From: Hymenoscyphus infarciens
Lineage: Eukaryota > Ascomycota > Leotiomycetes > Helotiales > Helotiaceae
NCBI GenBank assembly: GCA_001414345.1
Contig: LLCB01000249.1
Location: 25,272-89,271 of the forward strand
Reading direction: 5' to 3'
DNA: 64,000 nucleotides
Positions 23,801 through 35,020 of the stretch are shown here, one piece after another (position 1 is the first letter of the stretch; every line of letters starts with the position of its first letter). The position numbers and the translations under genes were made by a program. The notes beneath the pieces were generated by a model. The model made no database searches and was not told where the DNA came from. It saw only the letters and a list, made by a program, of their open reading frames with translations.

Positions 23801-26547
23801 ATAAGGTTAAGGAATTAATCCTTAATAAAGCTTTAACTATACTAAGAGAGGACGAGCTTATAATAAGGGTTTTTAAAGTAGCCTAGCTATAAATATTAAG
23901 CCTTATCCTCTCTTTATTTAAAAGCTATATTAAGATAGGCTTTTACTTAAAGATCTTCTATACTATTATTATTACTATTATTCCTAAGCTTAATAAGAAA
24001 GATAAATCTTTCTCTTAAGTATACTAACTAATTATATTACTCTTAATTCTTAGAAAAGGGCTTAAAAAGCTTCTTACTAAGTAAGTCTCTTAAATAGCTA
24101 TTAAATACACTATTCTAAGTTAAAACTAGTTTAACACTCTTCTATTAAAGGCTACTATAGACTTTACTACCTACCTTACTTTTAATATTAAGTTAGCTCT
24201 TATAGATAAATAAAAAGCCTCTCTTCTTATACTTAATATTAAAGAGGCTTTTAATATAGTACTCCTTAGCTACCTAATTAAAAGACTTAAAGAGTAAGAA
24301 TAGCTATACTACCTTATAGAATAGGTCTCCTCTTTCTTAACTAATAGATCTATAAAAGTAAAGCTTAATAAAGAGATAAGAGACGCTACCTTACTTAAAT
24401 ATAGCCTCTCTTAAGGCTTATCTATCTTGTTAATCCTTTTTATACTATATATCTAATCTCTCTTTTAGCTAAGAGTTAGCTCACTTCTAGTAGTATAGAG
24501 ATTTAGCTATACTAATAACATTAGACTACTTACCTCTAGTCTCTTAAAGGTAGAGAATATTAAGCTACTTATAGAATAAGTAACTAGTATACTTAAGTAG
24601 GACATAGATAAGAGTATTACTTTTAATACTAAAAAGTTAGAACTTATCTACTTCTTTTATAAAAGAAAGTAAAAAAGAAGAGAGATTTAACCTTCCTCTT
24701 TTATTATAGTTAAAGGTAAGATAATAGAGCTTATAGAAGAGCTTTAATAGCTTAGCATCTTCTTTAACCCTTATCTTACTTTTTATAGCTATATTAAAAG
24801 AATAGCTAGTAAAGCTACTTTTATAGCTAATACTCTTAAAAGTATAATAAATATAGTAAGAGGATTCTCTCTATACCTCTTAAAATAAGCTACTATAGCT
24901 TATATCTTTTTAATTACCTACTTTAGATATAAGACCTAGTACCTAGGTTATATAAGGAAAATAAGTAGTATAAGCTCTATAAATAACTAGATTAGCTAGT
25001 ACCTAATACTCTTAAATAGAGTAGTTATAAAGTATACTAGAATTATCCTCCTAGTCTATAAAACTACCTCTATCTTAATACTCTTTATAGAATCTAGCTT
25101 ACTAGCTACTAAGATTACTCTTATTACTAAAAGCAAGGCCTTTAAAGCTAGAACCTAACGTCTTAACTTAGCTTACCTACTTAAGTAATACTTAAATAAC
25201 CCTTACTTAAAGACTAGGCTTATTTACTAGTCCTCTTAACCTCTCTCTCTTTTAAAAGAAATTAATCTAATTTAAAACCCTTTATAGAATAGAGGTTTTA
25301 ACTAATAAACCTATCTCTTTAAGATAGTAGACCTAAGCTTTAATAGTAATAAAGAATCCTATAAAGCTAAATTCCTTAAATTCCTTACCTTAGTCCCTCT
25401 TATAAACTTAGTTATATTTACTAATAGCTCTTACTTAGATAATAAAAGTACTAATAGAGGTATATATCTTATAAGAGAAAGGGTTATATTAAATATAAAG
25501 TTCTTTCCTTTTAGTAAAACCTTAGAAATTTATAATATAAAGGTAAAAGCTACCTTATATAGCCTTAAACTAGCTTTTAAATCCCCTTTTTAGTCCTTAG
25601 CTATAAAATACTAGATTTACCTTAATAACCTTAAAGCTATACTCTAACTAACTTACTAGTCTTATAGCACGTTATAAGGAACTTTTAATAAGGTCTTCGA
25701 CTTTACCTAGCTATACCCTAGGAAAATTTAAATAAGATAGTACTTTAGTTATATAGGAATCTATAGTAATATAATAACCGACTAAGCTATAAGGAAAGCA
25801 GCTCGCTTAACTCCTTCTCCTAGCTCCTACCTCTTACTCTATACTACTATACTTAATTATAAGACTAAGAAGATAGGAATTAAGCTTATAAATCAACTCT
25901 AGTAGACTATACTCCTAGATATCTATAAGAGGCTAGGTCTTACTTCCTAGTCTTTAAAGCCTAGGACTCTTAAGCTATTAAGAGAGGTCCTAGCTTAGCT
26001 AATTATAGCTTATACTAGCTATAGAGACTTTATAGTATACTATCTTCGCTTCTTCTACTTTAATATACTTCTAGAGTTAAAGAACTATAAATATAAGAAG
26101 GTAAAGACATAATTCTACTTACTCTTTTATAAGCTTATAAATAAGAAGAACCTAAGGCTATTAACTAAGGCTAAGAGAAAGCCTTAACTCTTTTTTAGAC
26201 CTAGGTCTAAGGAACTCTTTTATAAGGTCTATACTAAGACTAAATTCTTTATAAAGATCTATCTCTTAAAATAGTTTAATTACTTTATCTCTCTCCTCTC
26301 TCTTATACCTTTATATATCTCTTTTATCTTCTTCTAACTTATTAAACTATTTAAGAATAAGAGCTATTCTAAAAGTAGAGCTTCTCTTTAAACTATCTTT
26401 TATAAATTAGCTTACTCGTTTACGCCCTCTATAGCCTAGGGTACCCCTCTAGCGTCTTTTACCCTCTTTTAAGACTTTTTAGGACCTAGACTACGCGATC
26501 TAGACTCTGCCTAACGTTAAATAGTAATAAATAAATAAATAAATAAA
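20828..26547 (+). mobile_element. Tad-like LINE (non-LTR retrotransposon), RIP-degraded
   Basis: A 15-bp direct repeat TCTAGAGAGCTAAAT lies at 20813-20827 and 26548-26562, flanking the element as a target-site duplication, and the 3' end has an (AAAT)n tail at about 26,525-26,547. The 5.7-kb length fits fungal Tad/I-clade LINEs with two frames. Remnants on the plus strand include a reverse-transcriptase stretch near 24,400-24,450 (GLSILLILFILY, where a GxPQGSxxSPxLF-type motif is expected) and the catalytic Tyr-x-Asp-Asp site at 24,508-24,522, which now reads YTNNI because both Asp codons have become Asn codons by G-to-A change. Stops occur throughout, so it is inactive. Confidence 0.8.
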
Positions 26548-26562
26548 TCTAGAGAGCTAAAT

Positions 26563-26955
26563 CTTTTTTTAGTAGTATATATCTTATTTATATATATACT
26601 AAGATATATAAGGTTAAACGAGGGATTTATATCACTTTTAAATATATATACCAAACACTAGTATATATATAGAATTAAGATATATATAGATATATTACCT
26701 TATAGTTTTTGGTAGTGTATATCCTAGATATGCACGAGCCAAACAGGCTCTTAGACATAAAAAGGATGATTAGGGAGGGTTGGCAAGTGCCTGAGATGGC
26801 TAAAAACCAAAAAAAAACAACGTTTAGCTACTGAAGAGAATTTGACACACTCGTAAAAGTTGAAATAAGAGCAACCACCAATAAATGTAATTTATACTAA
26901 GTCCTAAAGTTCAATAAGTGTCCCGAAAATGGAGCCCGGAGGTACACCTTGGACT
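26563..26955. other. AT-rich tail of the transposon block, then P450 3' flank
   Basis: About 140 bases of AT-rich sequence continue the spacer seen at 20.6 kb. From about 26,705 composition returns to normal; this part is the 3' flank of the minus-strand P450. No gene seen. Confidence 0.5.
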
Positions 26956-28667
26956 TCAAATAGCTGTTGGTACAACCCTTACCCCTTTCGAACTCGGTTG
27001 TGGCATAGCAACGTGATAATCATGCTCGAAAGCAACATCACTCTCGTCCGTTTTCCATAAGGCCATTTCAAAATTCCTAACCAAGGCAGTTGTCACGAGG
27101 TAAAGCTCTGCCCGTGCCAACTCAATACCTAAGCACTTCCTCCCCCCCTTACTGAAAGCACATTGGAATTTCCGAAGCTCACGCCCCTCATCGCCAAGCC
27201 ATCGTTCAGGGTCGAATATAAAAGGATTGGGGAAAACACTCGGAGATGTATGGGCGCTCAGTGTTGTTATGCTTATAGGAGTGCCAGAGGGTATGACGTA
27301 TGACTTTTGAGACTTCGGCGTGGTTACATGAACTGTCGGTGTGTATGTGAGAGGTTGGTACGCGATTCTTGCCTCGCGAGCGGTAACACCAAAAGAGAGT
27401 CGATTTCCTTCTTCAATGACTGCCGATAAATATGGGAGTTGTTCGAGTTGGTTCCAGCTCGCGGTTCTCGGAAGAGTTTCGATTTCGGTACGAAGCTTAC
27501 TTATTATCGATGTATTTGCCAAAAGGTGGTAGAAGATTATGTTGAGCGATTTCGCGGGTGACTCAGTACCGGCGAGAACGAGCAGGGTTCCTTCTTGTTC
27601 AAGGCGCAATAAGGATTTCTCAGACGGTGGTAGAACAGGATTGTCTAGCACAGAGTCATAAACCGACTCCTTTCCAGTGGGACCTAGGGCTTTTTCATTT
27701 TCAGTCGTTAAGCTTTTGTTATTCATGATTCCAACCAGTTCAGCACGAACTCTCTATTTCGTTTTTTTAGTGGCAATAGACCGTCAACTGGCGTTGTCTA
27801 AAACTTACAGCAGATAATTCCAGCATGTCAATCAAGCCGGGTGGCATAATTGGCTTGCTAATTGATAGCGGAAGAGACTCGAGAAAGTCAGGAATCCAAG
27901 GGAAATGTTTGTTGATATTGATGCCCATCAAAAGCTCGTTACTATTTTGACGTTGCTTGGCAGCAAGATCGCCATCAGCTAGGAGGTCCGTTTTGTGGGC
28001 GAATAAGAAGTTCGTGACAATACTATTGTAGTCAGCTTTCTCTGTAGTAAAACATGCTAAAATCACTTACTCGTTAGAAAATGTAAAGAAAGTGTTAGAT
28101 AAGTTGACTGGTGTGCTTGTGGCCGCATGCTCTTGTAGCAAGTCGCATAATTGGCCGACCTTCTCAACAATCAGAGGTTCCAGGTATGCTACATTCCGCT
28201 TGCTGAAAAATGGTGTGAGTGCATCGCGGCGTTTTTTATGAAGATCAAAATTTGCGGTCGTGCCCACACCACCAGGGACACGTAAAGTCTTCAACTGATA
28301 ATCATATTTGTCCCTTCGTGATGTGGATGGCGCATACACCACATCGAGAAAGCCAACATCATTGACGTGGAGTTCATCCGGAGTAATACGGATGATGGGA
28401 CCTAATGAAATGGTGAGAAACCGAGTGAGCTTTCACAGATTCTTGCAATGAATGCTTACCATATTGCTTGTGAAGCTCCTGAATCTTGAAGACGTACCTT
28501 CCACCTTGGATCACGTCAAAATAGAATTCGTACCACCAAGTCAGCGCGGCAAATTTGGGACCTGGAATATGGGATAAAGGATGGAAATAGAGCCTGCGAA
28601 TAGCTTCAAATGCTAGCAATAGCAGACACAAAACCACCGAAGCCTCTAGCAAGCGAAAAAGAGCCAT
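26956..28667 (-). CDS. Cytochrome P450, secondary-metabolism type (4 exons, 516 aa)
   Basis: Exons on minus: 28667-28460, 28401-28071, 28022-27809, 27753-26956, an exact codon count. The N-terminal membrane anchor is followed by a Pro-rich hinge (HIPGPKFAA). The I-helix motif is AGTES (312-316), ExxR is EGNR (366-369), PERW is at 433-436 and the haem site [10 protein letters not shown] at 451-460 with Cys458. The layout resembles the trichodiene-oxygenase/benzoate-4-monooxygenase-like fungal group that decorates small molecules. It is the first gene after the transposon block and divergent from a PTH11-like receptor. Its position at the left edge of the UstYa/peptide region makes it a candidate tailoring oxidase for that pathway; this is inference from location. 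The third exon acceptor (ACAATAG at 28023) was chosen because it restores the frame and the FSNDIVTNFLF motif. Confidence 0.93.
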
Positions 28668-29470
28668 ACTGTAAAGGTCGTAGGTAACTTTGGAGGGAAA
28701 TGTTGAAATTGAGAAGACGGTTCTTCGTCTCTTGCCTGGTGAAGGGGTGTGCTGTAGTTTCGGGGTATTTGCGGTTCATTACCGGGGCTTTCGCCGGAGA
28801 TCCCCCAACCCCAGTACTCTCTCCCCCCTTAATTGCCGGGTATGTTGACGCACAACCATTTTCACAGCCAAACACAGCGCCTGCAGGTATGCATGTAAGA
28901 CTGACGAACATCAAAACATCAAAACATGCCACTTGGCGTGCTAGATGCTGTTGGGGGGTGGGGTAATGGTGCCTAAATAATCCCCCTTCTGCGCTGTGGG
29001 GTACAACGAGGTAGTAGTTAGTTGGTTCTCAATGCAGTCTGAAGGCCCCGATGCAGTTGGTTTCACTGCAGTTAATTTGTATATGCCGTTGGTCTCACAT
29101 TGGCTCGATTACAAAGCCAAATTGCGAGCGAATCTTCTCTGTGCCATATTCGATGTGACCATGCCACTGAGATATAGTCGGTGTGCGAATCGTATTTCCC
29201 TGTCATATTACCAACAACCTTTCTGAGTCTACTACCACACACACTACATTGCCCCTGAGCCGTACACGCAGATCTCCTACCGTTTTTGTACCTTCTTTCC
29301 ATCCAATTTCTATTATTTTAAATTCTACCAATTGCCGGTTGGAACCTTGTAGCACGAGACTTCTTAAGACCCGACTGGCTTCCGACAACAGCCAACCCAA
29401 CCAAGTCAGAAGATATTTCCCCGATTTTTACTTCAACTAAGCCTGCTTCAACTCTCGCGTGGCCGACACG
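28668..29470. other. Divergent promoter region: P450 / PTH11-like receptor
   Basis: 803 bp between two divergent starts, allowing coordinated control. No conserved gene seen. A pyrimidine-rich stretch precedes the receptor start. Confidence 0.5.
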
Positions 29471-30896
29471 ATGGCGAGAACATATGCCACTCCAGCTGCA
29501 GTGCTAGTCATAAGCGTCCTGTTCTCAGTTCTTGGTGTTATTTTTGTAGCGTTGCGCTTCTACACAAGAAGAAAGGCAAAACTTAGCGTCGGAATAGATG
29601 ATTGGTTGACTCTTCCAGCTCTAGTAAGTAAATGATTGAATCTCATTCTTAGCATTGGATAACTTAGTTACCGTTCTAGGTACTAGAATTTGCCCTTGCC
29701 GGACTTTTGATCTGGGGGGCAACGACTCACTCTCTTGGCGAACTTCTACCGGCTCCAAATGTCCCAGGCCCAGAGGGATATCTCTTCTCGGATTCCCCGC
29801 AGCAAATTCGATTGCAAAAGGCATATAATTCTCATTTCTGGTTTCGATATGTGGAGTTAACTTGTGCCAAGATCCAATATTTCTTCGATTTCATTGTTAT
29901 TTTCGAATTTGGATTACTCAAACTCAGTATCCTCTTCTTCTACCGAAAGATATTCTGCAGCGCACTAGTCGGGAGAACTGTCTTTGGCATTATTGTAATG
30001 GTCATGATTGTGTTGGTGGTTGTTTGGACTTCGGCCTTCGGAATTGGGGCTATATTCCTCTGTGGAGGCAATCCAAAATTTGCTTGGGCTCCAGTAGCAG
30101 TTGTTGCGAAGGAGTGTAGCGCGCAATTACCATTCCTCGAAGGTTACGCCATTTCTGATTTTGTTATGGATGTCTTGATATGGTCACTGCCCCTCCCAAG
30201 AGTCAGTAGAACAATCCAGTTGTTTATGCAACGCTGGACCCTGACCAAAAAAGGCTGATTTCCATCGATAGATCTGGGCACTGAACATGACTCTTCGACG
30301 CAAGATTGCTGTGGCAGCAGTGTTTCTTGTCGGCCTCCTGTAAGTTGACTGCTGTGAATATCAAAGATGCTCTATTGACTTTTCCAAAGTACGATTGCAG
30401 CCTCGGCCACACGAATGGCGATTTACATTACATATATTATCAATGCATTTGCACAGTCTGATGGGGAGAGTAAGGCACCCGTTATTTTCTTTTCTCTACC
30501 GACGCCTTCTTTTGATTGCCAATTGCTAACCTCTTTTCAGCACTGATCACCTACCTTCTATTCTGGACAATGATTGAATGTGGTCTTGGTGTCATTGTTG
30601 TTTGCCTCCCTACGTTACGGCCTCTTTGGGGCAAAATGTCTCTTGGGGGTATCCTCAGCGGCATCAAAAGTGCCTTCACTTTGAGATCCTTACCTTCCAG
30701 CTCAAACATAGAGCCCGGATTCCAAGGTCTTGAAAGCGTGGGCCGATCTGCGAAACCATCGCTGTCGTACTCAAGTCTTCGTGGCCACAATGAAGGAACT
30801 ATGATGACAAATATTGTCGTTGGTTCAGATGTGGAGAGACAAGAAAGCGGGGGATTAAATGGAATTCGAGTTCACAACGAGGTGGAGCAGCATTGA
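29471..30896 (+). CDS. PTH11-like seven-helix membrane protein 1 (5 exons, 392 aa)
   Basis: Exons 29471-29623, 29680-30201, 30272-30339, 30390-30469, 30541-30896, an exact codon count. About seven hydrophobic segments are visible, with the family marks of the fungal rhodopsin-like domain: RFYTRRK then DDWLTLPAL after helix 1, the LKLSILFFYRKIF segment, and SDFVMDVLIWSLPLP. The C-terminus is a hydrophilic cytoplasmic tail of about 100 residues. No N-terminal CFEM domain. Members include PTH11-class GPCR-like proteins and the SAT4-like proteins found inside several fungal metabolite clusters, where their role is unproven. Signal sensing or membrane function is inferred. It shares a promoter region with the P450. 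Confidence 0.9.
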
Positions 30897-31623
30897 ATAC
30901 AACCACGTAAATGAGAAGATGCAAATAGGTTCCAAACAATCCTTTTGAGCGTCAAATGTAGTTAATTCGATATGGTTTAGTTGTAACCAACTTCGTTTTC
31001 AAGGGAAATGTGCCCTCACAGAGAACCTTACCCGAATTACTCTCCAAGTATCTCATGGCATGTCGTGCTTAAACTGTGCCTTGGACCATTCCCAGAGACG
31101 TAGTACGTGGCTTTGGCAACGCTCTTGCTGCACCACGCTAACGTTGTTACTCGCTCTAAGCCATCCAACACCATGTCGCCATGACTTGCCCTTGGCGCCG
31201 AAGCGAGACTTGGTAAGGCTGAGTTCTCAAGTATTTTGCCAAGACGGCCATCCTTGTATATAGTCCAACATTTGAATGCGGAAGAGTAGTGCGCAAGTTG
31301 GATACAACACCACCCTTGCGTCGCATATGCATGTAAGACCGGATTACGACGCTAATGGCGAGTGTGAGCCTGACAATTTAACCCTAGGCCGTTCGACAGA
31401 TACTACTCTTGTGACGCATACATGCATCCTGGCACCGAACTATGCAAATCACCGGCCAACTTTCCATTTCCATCACCGGTACGTAAAAACCCAGCCGAGC
31501 ATCAATCGTCGCTTTTCATGTAGAACAAACTCTCTTTTAAAATGCCTTTGATTTTAAAATAGTTATCGTCATCCTAGAATAACGCTACTGGTTTTCCTAG
31601 TATCAGAGGCTTTATGCATCTGA
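30897..31623. other. Intergenic, no gene seen
   Basis: Normal-composition sequence between the receptor and MITE copy 1. Several short frames are open, none with family features. Confidence 0.5.
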
Positions 31624-32386
31624 CAGTGTGGTCGATAGTATTATCGTGATAAAATACTACAGTATTTTAGATTAATATATTATCATGATATCCCAGTAGT
31701 ACGTATCTAAATACGCTATAATACGATCGTAATATCGTGATATCATACGGTATATCTTTTAATAACTCGTAAGCGCTAAAACCCACTTTTTCTTAAAATG
31801 AGGCTATTCACACTTTTTCTATATACTCTTTTATCACTTACTTATTAGACTAAAATAAGTTTTATTTATCGATTTAGTTAATATTTGCCTATAGTTAAAG
31901 GGTAAAACTTAGTAGAATTCAATATACTAGTTTATTATATTCTAGCTAGTAATCTAACGTCGAATTAGTACTTAGTGTTAAGAGATTTCTAGACATGTTT
32001 TCATCTTATACGGGCTACCTTTTTAACCTTATAATATTTAGGTTAATTTAAGAGCTATTTATATAATTCTTTTTTTGAAATACTCTATTTAAATAGATCT
32101 ATAATTCTAGCTATTCAGCTATATATTTTTTGTATTATACGTTGTACTATATAAAGCTAAAATAAAAGGCTGAAAAGAAGTGGGGTAAAAACCGGGGTAA
32201 AAAGCTTAAATATTATAGCTTAGCAACACCACGATATTATCATAATATCGATTAAAATACCAACAATATAAAGGATAATATTATTAGATATCGTAGCATT
32301 TAAATAGTATAAATAGTACGTATTAAAGTGGGTTTCCAACAATATATCGTGGTGGTACAATATTCTAAATACTATCGACCACACTG
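31624..32386 (+). mobile_element. hAT-like MITE, copy 1 (763 bp)
   Basis: Ends are perfect inverted repeats CAGTGTGGTCGATAGTAT (31624) and its complement ending at 32386. The AT-rich interior has no coding capacity. A near-identical copy lies in inverted orientation at 40,545-41,316, with differences mostly C/T and G/A. Flanks read TGCATCTG and TGCATCAG if one extra base is allowed at each end, consistent with an 8-bp hAT target duplication with one mismatch. The CAGTG start is also typical of hAT ends. Confidence 0.75.
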
Positions 32387-32895
32387 ATGCATCAGTACTT
32401 AATAGAAACTTTGTGTTTCACTCCCATCACTTCGGTTCGCCCGTTTCTCTCCTTCTTTCAGCTGACGAAGGGGCGTATGTGCAAGTGCGGCTCTTTAGGT
32501 AACCTAGCAAGGCAGGAAGGATTTACATGCCGGTTATCGTATACGAGAGTAGGGAAGGCATCACGTTGCAGATCTGTATCCCCGTTACCGATAATTCTTG
32601 CCATAAGAATAGTGATGCTTCCAATCCCACTGTAGAATGCTGCTCACTATCACTCTCTTGCATCGGTCGAAGATCCTGGCTTCCTGATTCATGCCGAGTG
32701 CCAATTAAAAAGCCAACTTATATACAACATACGCGCCCAACAACTAGTGGACTATGAGAGCATGGTTGTAAATCTTACCAAAGACACAGACAGAAAGGTC
32801 GAAGATCTTCCTGAGGTCGAATTAGTGGAGTGATGGAAATAGCATCCTGAAATCTCCTTTTAGAATCACGCCGTTGTGTTGATTAAATAATTCAT
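32387..32895. other. 3' flank of UstYa gene 1
   Basis: Unique, normal-composition sequence between the MITE and the stop of the first UstYa gene. No gene seen. Confidence 0.5.
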
Positions 32896-33715
32896 TCATT
32901 TAAAATCTGCACAATGCCCTGTCGGCCAACATGCGCTGTGATCTTTCGCCCAGTTCGTAAGTGCATTCCAGTCTTGACATGCCCTGAACTGCCCATCACC
33001 TGTAAGCCGGGATCTATATGGAATATAGAGCGGGGTATCATCCGCCCTACACTCTATTGATTGGCGTAAAGCGTTATAGCAGTGATTGATATGTATCACC
33101 CGGTCTCCCACACCCCTTCCTGCCATCAATTCCTTAATTGCCTCTCTGAGATAAATCTGTTTCCATGTCAACATTTTTGCGAGGACCGGGCTAGAACTTG
33201 CATACCACGCAATGAATCTCGTGAAATCCACTAAGAACATATACACCTTTCTGGGAATCATCCGGAAAATCTTCCGCCAACGGGAGGCCAAAATCTGCTG
33301 CTTCACCATGAGGAATTGCAACAAAACCAGTGGTATTGAAGGTGGCCCAGGCTACATCAGATACTGATTGATTGATGTCACTGTACCTGGTATAAGTTTG
33401 GAACTGTTCCCAAGTCTTGCCGTGTTTGTAAATTCCAGCTGTACGCGCAGTTAGCAACATCGAGAGAACGAAAACTTGTAGTGGCATACTAAATCCCTTG
33501 TCTTCGAGAGCAAGCCCTAAGCGTCTATTTTGGACATATAGCGTTATATTGCAAATGAGTAAGCCGATCGCAAGGACCATCATCAACGCTGGGTGAGAAA
33601 GCTTGGAGGGGAGAAATGAAAGGGGGCGCGAGGGTACGCCTGCGCCTGGGGTGTCATCGTCCTTACAATCCTCTTCGAAGTGGTGTAAGCTCTGCTCTTC
33701 AGTGGAGTCTGACAT
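32896..33715 (-). CDS. UstYa-family (DUF3328) oxidase-like protein 1 (239 aa)
   Basis: Exons on minus 33715-33490, 33438-33206, 33156-32896, an exact codon count. The first intron is in phase with no stop but has a strong GTATGC donor, GCTAAC branch site and TACAG acceptor. A short acidic cytoplasmic tail and one membrane helix (LMMVLAIGLLICNITLYV) are followed by a lumenal domain with the two family HxxHC motifs: HEIHC (148-152) and HINHC (175-179, followed by YNALRQSIEC). UstYa proteins are thought to be copper-type oxidases that cyclise or oxidise ribosomal peptides in the secretory pathway (ustiloxin, phomopsin, asperipin) and also act in cyclochlorotine formation. The gene is divergent from peptide precursor 1, with 696 bp between starts. 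The ATG at 33715 is preferred to an in-frame one 30 bases upstream. Confidence 0.9.
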
Positions 33716-34411
33716 GGTGGGAAGACTGAAGAACTTCCAGGTCAAGAGAGTACGGAGATAACGATTGCGGATGGAACCAGGCCTGAATGTAATTCGATTT
33801 CACAAGAACGATAGAACCCCTTAGTAAAAGCTGATCTTGTAGGTTTTTGTCGTAAACTTTTTAGCGTGTTATATATCGGTGTGTGGTTGTTGGTGTGGTT
33901 AAGATTGGGGTGCTATATACCCCCAATAAGCGAGCTAGGCGAAAGGGGCGAAGCCACCAAAATCTTGTGACCAACATGGCAATAATTGGCAAAGTTTGAA
34001 CGCTTAAGGAAGATTCATGCAATATCCATCCTTCATTAGAGTTACCCTGCTGCTGACGTGCGAAGTGAACCGGAAGAATCGCCGGGTGCGAGTCTCGCCA
34101 AAGGTTGCTTGTCATTAGCCTGGAACCGTGTGACTCTCGTTGGCTCGGAGGCCCAGGTTATTGACCACTCAGTTTGTTGCAAGCTTCAACAAGGATATGC
34201 CCACACTTTGAGAATAGTTGACGCCTCTTGCATGCAGCCATGATTGGCTTTGGAAGCGTGAAATGTAGGAATATTTAGTGTCGCTTCGATCGTTTTCTGT
34301 CTCCTTGTTTTCTTCCATGGATCGTCACATTAACCACTTGAATCAGGAAATAATCACCTGAGATTCTCAAAAACTACCTTTCTCCCAAGTCAAACCGTAC
34401 CACCAAAAAGA
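33716..34411. promoter_or_regulatory. Divergent promoter region: UstYa 1 / precursor 1
   Basis: 696 bp between divergent starts; joint control is likely from geometry. No conserved operator was recognised by eye, and no other gene seen. Confidence 0.45.
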
Positions 34412-34779
34412 ATGCAGGTCAAGACGTTGTGGTTTGCAAGCTTTTGCTTGATGAGCGGGGTTCTCGCAATGCCCAGTAAGCTGATGATTTCGCAATGAAG
34501 TATGATCAAAGACTAACCTATTCAGAGCCAGCTGTTCACTCTACCAGAGCAATCGAAGCTGTTGGTCTCAACAAAGAGCAATGGAAACGCGTCGAAGAGT
34601 CAACAGATGGCACCCAAATTGGTGAAGGCTGGAAACGGGACGAGGATGTAGAGGATGGCACTCAAATCGGCGAAGGTTGGAAACGGGACGAGAATGTGGA
34701 GGATGGCACTCAAATCGGCGAAGGTTGGAAACGGGACGAGAATGTGGAGGATGGCACTCAAATCGGTGAAGGTTGGTGA
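34412..34779 (+). CDS. Repeat peptide precursor 1: candidate dikaritin-type RiPP (2 exons, 105 aa)
   Basis: Exons 34412-34475 and 34526-34779. Residues 1-19 form a signal peptide with cleavage likely near Ala19. After a 22-residue leader come four units of 14 residues (44-57, 60-73, 76-89, 92-105), each ending in DGTQIGEGW and each preceded by Lys-Arg (42-43, 58-59, 74-75, 90-91). The last unit ends exactly at the stop codon. This is the architecture of Kex2-processed repeat proteins and of dikaritin precursors such as UstA and PhomA. Kex2 cleavage and basic-residue trimming would give four near-identical acidic 14-mers that differ only near their N-termini. No Tyr or Phe occurs in the repeats and Trp is the only aromatic residue. 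UstYa genes lie on both sides. An alpha-pheromone precursor was considered but the C-terminal sequence does not fit. Product and modification are inferred. Confidence 0.85.
34606..34776 (+). repeat. 48-bp tandem repeat inside precursor 1
   Basis: Units at 34606-34653, 34654-34701, 34702-34749 and a 27-bp partial at 34750-34776, beginning GATGGCACyCAAATyGGyGA. The second and third units are almost identical in DNA, which points to recent unequal exchange, while the first differs at several mostly synonymous sites. One unit codes for one 14-residue peptide plus its Lys-Arg site. Confidence 0.9.
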
Positions 34780-35020
34780 ACTAAGATCCATTCGTGGGAA
34801 TTCTCCTTGGCTTTCAATCGGTATTATGAAGCATAAAACATAACTAAGAAAACTACCTTTTTCGTTCATTTGCTCGAATTATCCATTCTACTCCTTACAG
34901 TCCACAAAGTGGCTTTGACCTTTTTACTGTTTTTCACCGAATCATTCTTTCATCTCAAGATTGCGAGAATTTGAGTCGGACAACTATCATTCCATTGTTT
35001 TTAAAAGGCTTTATAGACTA

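Noticed and set aside
34412..34779. Alpha-factor-type mating pheromone precursor
   Set aside because: Repeats and Kex2 sites would fit, but the core lacks the Trp-Cys / Gln-Pro-type features of Pezizomycotina pheromones, and the neighbours are UstYa genes.
34600..34869. Open frames on the other strand and in another frame over precursor 1
   Set aside because: They arise because the 48-bp repeat is open in several frames; only the plus-strand spliced frame has a signal peptide and Lys-Arg sites.
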